A DNA stretch of 64,000 bases from Takakia lepidozioides (Eukaryota > Streptophyta > Takakiopsida > Takakiales > Takakiaceae), in the NCBI GenBank assembly GCA_030704615.1, contig CM060732.1, positions 65,699,053 to 65,763,052 on the forward strand, given 5' to 3'. The notes under the pieces are model-generated. The model was not told the origin of the DNA and did no database searches. It saw only the letters and a list, made by a program, of their open reading frames with translations. Both the position numbers and the translations under genes were made by a program. Position 1 is the stretch's first letter; every line of letters starts with the position of its first letter. This document shows, piece by piece, positions 56,835 to 64,000 of the stretch.

Positions 56835-58305
56835 AGCCCATTGCATTCTCACTAAATGCTTTTTACAGCGACCTTCTTATCTTTTGCGTTGTTCCCCCCC
56901 CACTCCCCAGTTTGTGGAGCTTCTGTCTTCTTTTGATACGACTGTTAGGGGGGTTTTTGGTCGTCTATCAGGCCCAGGTGCATTTGATAGTGAGCAGGGG
57001 CCCTTGGCATGTCGTCAGGCTACCCTCCCGATCTCTTCTGGAGGAGTGGGTTTACTATCCACAGTCGTCACTGCCCCTGCTGCCTTCCTAGGTAGTTGGG
57101 CTTTAGTCGCTCCAGCCTTGGCATCTCGGTTTCTGTCAGCAACACCCTTTTCTCATGGAGGTGGTTGCCCACATTGACGATGGCTCTTTGTCCTTCCAGC
57201 AACATCTTCGTTCAGCGCGGGATCTCATCCCAACACCCGCACAGGCTTGTCTGCCACCCTTTGAACAGTTGGTCACTCAAGGCCTGGAGCATTTACATGA
57301 TACCATCATGGAACGCGTGCACAGACACTCATTTGCCAAGATGCTTTCCGACGCTCCTTCAGATGCACATCGGGCCAGACTTCTCTCATGCGCAGGGCCC
57401 GGAGCAGGCGCGTGGCTCACGGTACGACCAACCATTGCACCCTTCCGTATGTCTTCTGCTGTATTTACCACCTCCATACGAGTTCGACTGGGTCTTCCGC
57501 ATCCCTCTGTGTTAGGACTACAACAGTGTGTTTGTCGCCATCCTCTCGATTCACTCGGCGTACATCTTCTTCGTTGCCCCTACGGTGGAGAACGCACTGC
57601 GACCCATGACGTCGTCCGGGATGCAGCAGTTGTGGTTGCTCGTGATGCTCTGATACATGTCATTTGAGAGCAGGTGCACATACTCCCATCGACCCACAAT
57701 CACCATTCCACTCGACGACGGGTTGACATTGTTCTCTCACAGGACGGACTGCGTACATTGGCGGACATTGTCATCGCTGATCCTACTAGGTCGGATCTCC
57801 TGCCCCACACAGCCTCATCACAGGGAGTAGTAGCTGCGCAGGGAAAGGAGCATGACTATCGGGCACGTCATTCCACAGACACATTCCTTACTTTGGCAGT
57901 CGAGATCTTTGGTTGTTTGCACCATTAGTTCAACGAGTTCCTTCGCACATGTGCCCATCGTGCAGCAGAAAACAAAAGCTTTGGAAGCCCATACGCCTCT
58001 GTTATTGTAGCTTTCTTTAAACAACGAGTTTCTGTTGCAAAAGACTCAAGCTCAATCTATTTTACGTCGGGCAGAGGTTGCTGGGGCGGTTCATCTCGCC
58101 TCCCCGAACTCTCTGATCCACCCTCTTTCCTATTGTCCGACCTTCTTCAGGCTGTAGGTGATACTAGAATAGTTTGATTTCTTTCTTTGTGTTAATATAT
58201 CTAGCTCTACGAGCTTTGGTTGTTTCCTCTTGGGACAGTTACACCCATTTGTAGAGTCACCCCACTTGGGTCTTTTTATAAAGCTATGTAGGGTTAAATT
58301 AAAAA
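56835..58305 (+). pseudogene. LINE 3' half: RT C-terminus and nuclease-like C-terminal domain
   Basis: Starts within the RT thumb (CILTKCFLQRPSYLLRCSPP, LACRQATLPISSGGVGLLST), continues after a frame change at about 57,155 (AGAWLTVRP) to CVCRHPLDSLGVHLLRCPYG and ATHDVVRD, the RT zinc motif. After a TGA at about 57,665 comes RRVDIVLSQDGLRTLADIVIADP, AAQGKEHDY, DTFLTLAVEIFGCLHH. The acidic/KE arrangement suggests a PD-(D/E)XK-like nuclease fused to the RT C-terminus. The 3' UTR ends near 58,305 in an A-rich tail after GGGTCTTTTTATAAAGCTATG. 5'-truncated, inactive. Confidence 0.8.
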
Positions 58306-59837
58306 AAATTATATATCAGGATCTTACTCATTTTTGGCACCAATGCGTGGTCTCTCCCTTATATGGAGGAACCAATAAACATAACTCATATCACGAACAG
58401 CAGCATGCCAGAAGTTATGGCACAATGATAGGCACATAGGCAAAATGACTTATTGAGTGCAAGTGGGCCATTCAATGGCCTCAGCAAACGTCCGGGCCAC
58501 TTGATGTACGTTTCAAGAATATTTCCTCAGAATATCCGAATATTCAACTCTCAGACGTCTGTCCGACCCCGTTTCTAACGGTGATGTGTGCGAAGTCTTG
58601 AATGCGGAGGGCAAGCCCAACAAGGCAAGGCATGCAGAGAGGCGGGTGTCACATGCTCTGCCAAGCCTGTCCCTTCACACTATGGAGGTCGCCATCGCGC
58701 TTAGGTTTTGTGCAATGACGTGGTCGGCACAGATGTACCCTGTTTACATTCCAGTGAAGTGTGAAGCTTTGAGTGATGAACTAAGCGCCGACGTCTACTG
58801 AGGCTCCTGGCCAGGGCTGCAAGCAGCACTGATTTGAGAGAGAAATTGAGTTTACTCCAGATCACTGAAGACAGTCGGTGACACCAGAGTGCCAAACGTG
58901 AAGTGAAGATGCAGGAAGGACATAAAATTGCTCATCCATCTGTTGCGCCGACCACAGCGCAGCCTCCTGGACTTCCCAAAACCCTCAATGCTATGGAGTA
59001 TTATCCTTACTCTTGCTCTTTTGGTGCATGTCATGTTATGTATATGTAAAGCCTTCTGGGCCCCTTCAATTGCTAGCTCGAGGGTACTCACCCCCTGCAT
59101 TTGGAAATGCTCGAGGGCGCACTCGACCAAAGTAGGGATCGGCGCAGAAAAGAGTTTTGTGCCGAAGTAGAATGTTATGATACGTCACAAAGAAGAATAA
59201 GAGTGGATGGTGAATGATCAAAACAGAATTGTGCTGGAGCAATTAATGCTAAAAAAAAACCTATGCTTGTGATTTGCGCTCAAACAGTGTGGTGTTTATG
59301 ATTATAACAGAGATAATGTAAGATGAGATTTGTGCTGTGGTAAACGAAATTGTGCCTCAGGACATTTGTTGAGTGGACAGTTTTCACTGTACAGTCATGG
59401 TGGCTTGCCCTGGGCACTGTTAGTCTGCCTAGAAATTATCTTCGTGGCTTTGCAATCTGCACAGAATTTACAGTAGCATCGGCACCATCTAACCTGGCCA
59501 ACATTGACCTCTGGCGCCGGAACTCCATTCAAGTATACTGAGAAGTCCTGATGTCATGACCCTCGGCACTCTGTATTTGCAACCCATTGCTTCTCAGGAT
59601 CAAGACAGACAACATAACATACAAACAGAGGCAATTTTTTTGGTGAAAGTTGCACCACTATGATGGTTTGGAGAGAATATTTCCAACACATGTACCAGCA
59701 AGGGTTTCTGTTGCTGATAGCAACATGGCGTGGAACTTGGAACACTGATTCCCATGCAGAACTCTCATAACCAGGGTCGACATTAAATCAACCCTGTTTT
59801 TTCTGACATTTTATGCCTAGTTGTTTACTTGTTTCAT
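58306..59837. other. Stretch upstream of the spliced gene
   Basis: No known domain. A 46-codon frame at 58,909-59,049 (Pro-rich start, APTTAQPPGLPKTLN) and a 71-codon frame at 58,586-58,801 might be exons of the following gene, but splice phases could not be made to fit. Confidence 0.35.
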
Positions 59838-61240
59838 ATGGTCTTCCTGGACAAATCCTGGAGACATCTAGGACATGCGGAGGACAATATCAAGACATGT
59901 GATGGTAGGTTTGATGGGGAAGAGGGGATATGGGGGAGAGTGGATAGGGATGCAGTGGAGGCAGCTGCCTATGCAGCTAAGTACCGCAAGTATGAGCGCG
60001 AGTTCCTGCGTCGAATCAACCACCTCTATTTCTCCGGCAAAACTGCCAACCAGGGTATGCTCTCCCTCTCTCTGTCTCTCTCTATTTGCTCTTGGATCTC
60101 TCAAAACCCTAAATCCTGAACCTACCAGGACCCTTCAATGATGGGGTTGTATTTGCCATCTTTTCTCATGTGTTTCGGATAAGGTCGAGTTTGCAAGTTA
60201 ATAGTTGGAGACATGTATCATTATTCTATTTCAACCATCAAACACCCATATTTATTGACCTTTCTGTGAAGTGACTATGTGGTATGGATTTCCCTCTGCG
60301 GTTTCCTGTTTGAACAATCATGGCTATACACCCTTGAAGGCATGGGTGCTAGTCAGTGAGTTTGTCCCCACTAGATTAGCAAACCTGGGTCATAGCACTT
60401 GACACAAGGGTTGAATGCTAAAATTAGGCGCTACTGTTGACATCTTATAATGAATCTCTCCATTCATTCAAGTACTGCTTTTGTTGCTCCATACCTTGAC
60501 AGAGTTGTGTGGTGTTTAACTACACTCCATTTACCCCAGAGGTTAGAGGGAGAGAGGGAATGTGTGGATGTCAGCAGGGAAGTAAAATTGAGTAACTACG
60601 AGGTTTAACAATGGATACACTGAGTTTGGTTGGTTGTTGGGTAGATATTGCAATGCTGGTTTGACTTTGGATTTTGTTATGTTTGTGGGAAAATGCAGGA
60701 GGACTACTGTTCGAGAGCACCGCCACCATTGATGATAATGTCATTAATGAAAGCAAGTAAGATTCTTTACTGTCTCATTTTAGCCCATCTTTTAGGTTCT
60801 CTGCAAAGTGAGCCATGGAGCTGAAATTTTGCGAAAAAGACCAAATTACAGAACCAGCCAAAACTTCAATCAAAATGTGAAGGTAACCTTGATAAGTAGA
60901 TAGAAATGGAAAATTATGAGGCTGAACAGCCATCAATGTAGTGGCCTGATGATAGCTGTAGATGCAAGCCATAGGCGTTATTGAACAGCAGTGGTCCAAC
61001 TGTTTGAACTAAATCTGATTCAATTTTGTTAGCAAATGGAGTTTCCAATGGGGTGATTTTCCTTCTTACAGAGAGCCAGCGCTGAAGAAGTACTTAGCAG
61101 CATCAGGCCTGAAAGTCAAGGAAGTGCAACCCTCAAAGCCGGGAACATCAGGGACAGATCCAAAATTGCCCTCTTCCAGCAAAAAAGTATCAAGGAGCAC
61201 TCCTGAAGGCAACAAGAAGTCCACAAGTAGGGCTAAATGA
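59838..61240 (+). CDS. Spliced gene of unknown function (last three exons)
   Basis: Three exons join in phase: up to 60,054 (donor GGTATGC), 60,699-60,756 (acceptor TGCAG, donor GTAAG) and 61,072-61,240 (acceptor TTACAG, stop TGA). The product has an Ala/Arg-rich helix (EAAAYAAKYRKYEREFLRRI), INHLYFSGKTANQGG, LFESTATIDDNVINESKEPA, LKKYLAASGLKV, and a Ser/Lys/Pro-rich basic tail (PSSSKKVSRSTPEGNKKS) that could be a nuclear localisation signal. The first exon probably has an upstream acceptor, so the true N-terminus is unknown. Perfect phase across two introns argues for a living host gene. I do not recognise the family. Confidence 0.7.
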
Positions 61241-62649
61241 AGACATTCTTCACAATAGCTCTTGAGTCCCTGGTCTTCAGTCTCAAGTGTGGAGGTCTTC
61301 CTTTACCCGCCAGATGGATGAGAGTAAAGGCCATCTGTTGATTAGAACCCAATCAAATGACCTGATGCGCGTCTGGAGCTGTGAGTTATCAAAAGGAGTG
61401 GATGGGTAAAAGAAGATGGGTTGTCCATGAGGACGTGTAACAGTCGAGTTTTGTATGCACATATCCTAGTTGCTTCCCCTTGAAAGTAACTGGTGCAGAG
61501 TTTTTCAAAGCAATTGCACCGAAGCAGCACTTGACGTTGCTATCAATTACTGAATCAGTGGTTCTCATGTGCAAGTGATGAAAATTTATGGTGAATGAAC
61601 CAGTGATCACCAAAGCCCCTCATCCAGATCAGAAGGCTTTTGCTCAACCAAGGTAGATCACAATAAGAGTGCATTGGAAATTGGTCGAACCAGTGAGCAA
61701 CAGACAGGTTCCCACCCAAGAATGACATTCCTCAGTTTCTTAATTGTGGTTTTTGTGTGACAGGCAACCTGAGTCATACCTTTTAAAAATTTCAAGGTCT
61801 CCCTCTATCTGGCATGCCCATGCCATTACCAAGGTATTCTTCTGTGGTGCCAAGGCGTGCCATAGTGAAGTCTCTCATCAGAGCAAACCATTTGCAACCA
61901 ACATTTAGGGGCTGTAACTTGCCTGCACTACTGTGCTGGTCAATTGATGAACACGGTGAATCTTGCTAGAAGATGGTCAGCCCATCAGAGTCCCTTCGTG
62001 AGCACCCACATTGTCTGCAATCAGGTTTCTTCACAATATGACTTTACTGTGCCAGGCGGTGATTATATTCTAATCGTCAAGCACTGTATATAAACTTGAG
62101 GGTTCAAAGCATCTACCAAATCGTTTCTTCAACATGTTTAGCATCGCTCCAGCTGACAGAGTGCTACTTGACGAGCGCTGCTCATGAAGTACTGACGTAT
62201 CAGTAGTCTTCCTCTCTATATGGACACGGTTGTCCTGAGTTTTGGTGCCCATATACCAGTTCACTGAGCCTGCCTCCATTGAGAAACGATCTTTCCATGT
62301 AAAGAAGATTTTCAAGTAGCCCTCACCCTACCCTACGTACCTCCATCAGCAGTTCCTTCTGTAGAAGACTTCGAGAAAAACAGAAGCCGTTAAACGAGTG
62401 CTTTGCTTCTAAGGAAACGCAAACGAAGCCTTGATTACTTCGCAAAGTTATGACGATGATGCACGACTGAGGTAATGAGACGCAGCTGCATTGAGGTGGA
62501 CAATGGGGATCAGAGATTCATTGTAAAAGGCAAAGTCGCAGCAGATGGAGGAAATTGATGGGAAGGTGAAGACGTTGTGTTAGCGGATGAGAGGACGGGG
62601 CGTACGGGAGTGACTAGCTTTGCATGGCAGGATGTGGAGGGGGAGAGAA
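61241..62649. other. 3' region of the spliced gene and downstream DNA
   Basis: Presumed 3' UTR followed by unique-looking sequence. A minus-strand 81-codon frame (62,315-62,070) has a protein-like composition but no recognised domain. Confidence 0.4.
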
Positions 62650-63258
62650 CCAAACTAAAAATAAAATAAAATAAAATAAAAAACCTGCATAGCTTTATTA
62701 AAGACCCAAGTGGGGTAACTGTACAAATGGGTGCAACTGTCCCCAAGTGGAAAAAACCAAAGCTCGTAGAGCTAGATATATTGACACAAAGAAAGAAATC
62801 AAACTATTCTAGTATCACCTACAGCCTTAAAAATGTCAGACAACAGGAAAAAGGTGGATCAGACAGTGCGGGGAGGGGAGATGAAGCCGTCCCACCAACC
62901 TCTGCCCGATGTAAAATAGGTTGAGCTTGAGCCTTTTGCAGAGCAACAGAAACTCGTTGTCTAAAGAAAGCTACAAGAATAGAGGCGTATGGGCTTCCAA
63001 GGCTTTTGTTTTCCGCTGCACGATGGGCACATGTGCGAAGGAAGTCGTTGAACTGATGATGCAAACAACCAAAGATCTCGACTGCCAAAGGAAGGAATGT
63101 GTTTGTGGAATGACGTGCCCGATAGTCATGCTCCTTTCCTTGCGGGGAAGGAGATCCGACCTAGTAGGATCAGCGATGACAACGTCCGCCAATGTACGCA
63201 ATCCGTCCTGTGAGAGAACAATGTCAACCCGTTGTTGAGTGGAATGGTGATCGTGGGA
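62650..63258 (-). pseudogene. 5'-truncated LINE copy, inverted relative to the 57-58 kb copy
   Basis: Minus strand: starts at the same point as 57,690 (CACCATTCCACTC), reads VDIVLSQDGLRTLADVVIADP, AVEIFGCLHHQFNDFLRTC and the 3' UTR GGGTCTTTAATAAAGCTATG, and ends in a (TTTTA)n tail (62,656-62,683 on the plus strand as AAAAT repeats). 5' truncation and a microsatellite tail are typical of target-primed LINE insertion. The protein differs from the other copy at several sites. Confidence 0.85.
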
Positions 63259-63289
63259 TAAGTCTTATCCTCCTTTAGTATGGCCGGTC

Positions 63290-63858
63290 GTGGAGGGTTG
63301 TAACCTGGATCAACAGGAGGGGGATATGTTGACTCGGGCTAGTTTTAGGCTCGTGCCCAGGGATGATGAGCTTCTAGTCCCTTCTCCAATACCTTCCACA
63401 AGTGGAACTGCGAATGTTAGCCCAAGGTCTCAAATCTCTGAGAACAGAGAAATTTTATCCGACAAGCAAGTGGGGCAAGTGTTTCAAGAGGAAACGTGCA
63501 AGCACACTAAACTTTACCAGAATGCAAAGTGCAAATACATTGCATGCACTAGTCACTAAATATACGGATGTTTTGATCCCAGAATTTGGGAGAGTGTTAC
63601 ATTCCGAGAACTATAGGATCTTCCCAAAGTAACATGGCGTACAATGTTACCATTGGCAACTTCCAAGTGTATTTGCCCTGATTTTATTTCGATGAAAAAT
63701 GTGAGGGGACCCTACACTCCTTGCAAGCATATGTACTTCATTTTCTTAAGCAGGCTTGATTGTCCTCGGGACTGGGACATGATGCATCAGCCAACTCTCA
63801 TGTTGAATGAGGTAGCAAAGCTTCTCATCAAGGACCCAAGCCCATTGTATATTTGACC
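63290..63858 (+). pseudogene. SWIM zinc-finger protein fragment related to the 5.4-6.4 kb ORF
   Basis: Overlapping plus frames encode a C-terminal SWIM domain: after a frame change near 63,640, CICPDFISMKNVRG then TPCKHMYFIFLSRLDCPRD, MHQPTLMLNEVAKLLIKDP. The CxC...CxH set is complete here, unlike the first copy where the first Cys is Tyr. The upstream part (VLIPEFGRVLHSENYRIF) resembles the GYGRVF region of the 5.4 kb protein. Frames are broken; the upstream start lies beside the LINE. Confidence 0.6.
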
Positions 63859-64000
63859 AAGAATTTGAGATGTGCGCTTGTTTACATCAGTATTGGGTTT
63901 TCCAGTTTCAGAGAGAATGCCTTTCAAGGAATATAGATTTGGACGGAAAACTTTGTCCTTTTTAAATGCTATATGTGTGATTATGCTTCTGTTTTTCTTG
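63859..64000. other. Window end, no feature
   Basis: Downstream sequence of the SWIM fragment; nothing recognised. Confidence 0.5.

Noticed and set aside
58909-59049. First exon of the 59.8-61.2 kb gene
   Set aside because: Candidate donors do not give a phase that fits the next exon.

Overview
The window is nuclear DNA from a plant-lineage eukaryote. Genes have GT-AG introns, TATA boxes and long intergenic tracts, and most of the sequence is old, broken transposable elements. Elements seen: a plant-type Ty3/gypsy retroelement with a C-terminal chromodomain, LINEs of at least two kinds, hAT-like and PIF/Harbinger DNA elements, piggyBac-like remnants, and tRNA-like repeats. SWIM zinc-finger genes occur at both ends. 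My best guess is a streptophyte (charophyte alga or early land plant, perhaps Chara-like). That guess is inference from element content and not proof.

Layout. 1-5.3 kb: 3' part of a frameshifted Ty3/gypsy element and its LTR region. 5.4-6.4 kb: SWIM-domain ORF, then a 0.6 kb repeat that recurs inverted at 23.1-23.6 kb. 8.2-9.3 kb: broken FCP1-like phosphatase gene. 11.4-16.3 kb and 21.1-23.0 kb: two copies of one long repeat. The first is split by 3.2 kb that carries SEN1-type helicase exon remnants and a piggyBac-like end. The repeat also contains an inverted block. 17.3-18.1 kb: the best intact single-exon gene, predicted N-myristoylated, with a His/Asn-Cys motif and a C-terminal hydrophobic anchor. 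20.2-20.7 kb: LINE fragment. 24.0 kb: tail of a ribosomal P2 gene. 25.5-27.2 kb: LINE 3' part containing a 500-base assembly gap.

27.2-33.1 kb is a field of ~90-110 bp units and tRNA-like modules, one of them split by a clean hAT-like insertion. 33.3-36.6 kb holds a piggyBac-like end, a G-quadruplex motif and the 5' half of an endonuclease-type LINE. 36.9-46.7 kb is a very large inverted repeat (arms ~3.5 and ~3.0 kb). Each arm carries a piggyBac-like transposase remnant. One arm has captured ~470 bp of retroelement gag/protease sequence, and the spacer is filled with nested elements. 48.8-52.7 kb: a series of non-autonomous TIR elements with 8-bp target-site duplications. 53.1-56.7 kb: a complete PIF/Harbinger element with TIRs, TTA duplication, a Myb-like ORF and a DDE transposase. 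56.8-58.3 kb and 62.7-63.3 kb: inverted copies of a LINE with a nuclease-like C-terminus. They flank a spliced gene at 59.8-61.2 kb. 63.3-63.9 kb: a second SWIM sequence.

No operon-like cooperation is visible. The window is a record of nested transposition with three or four host genes or gene remnants embedded in it. Coordinates of repeat edges are by eye and may be off by several bases.
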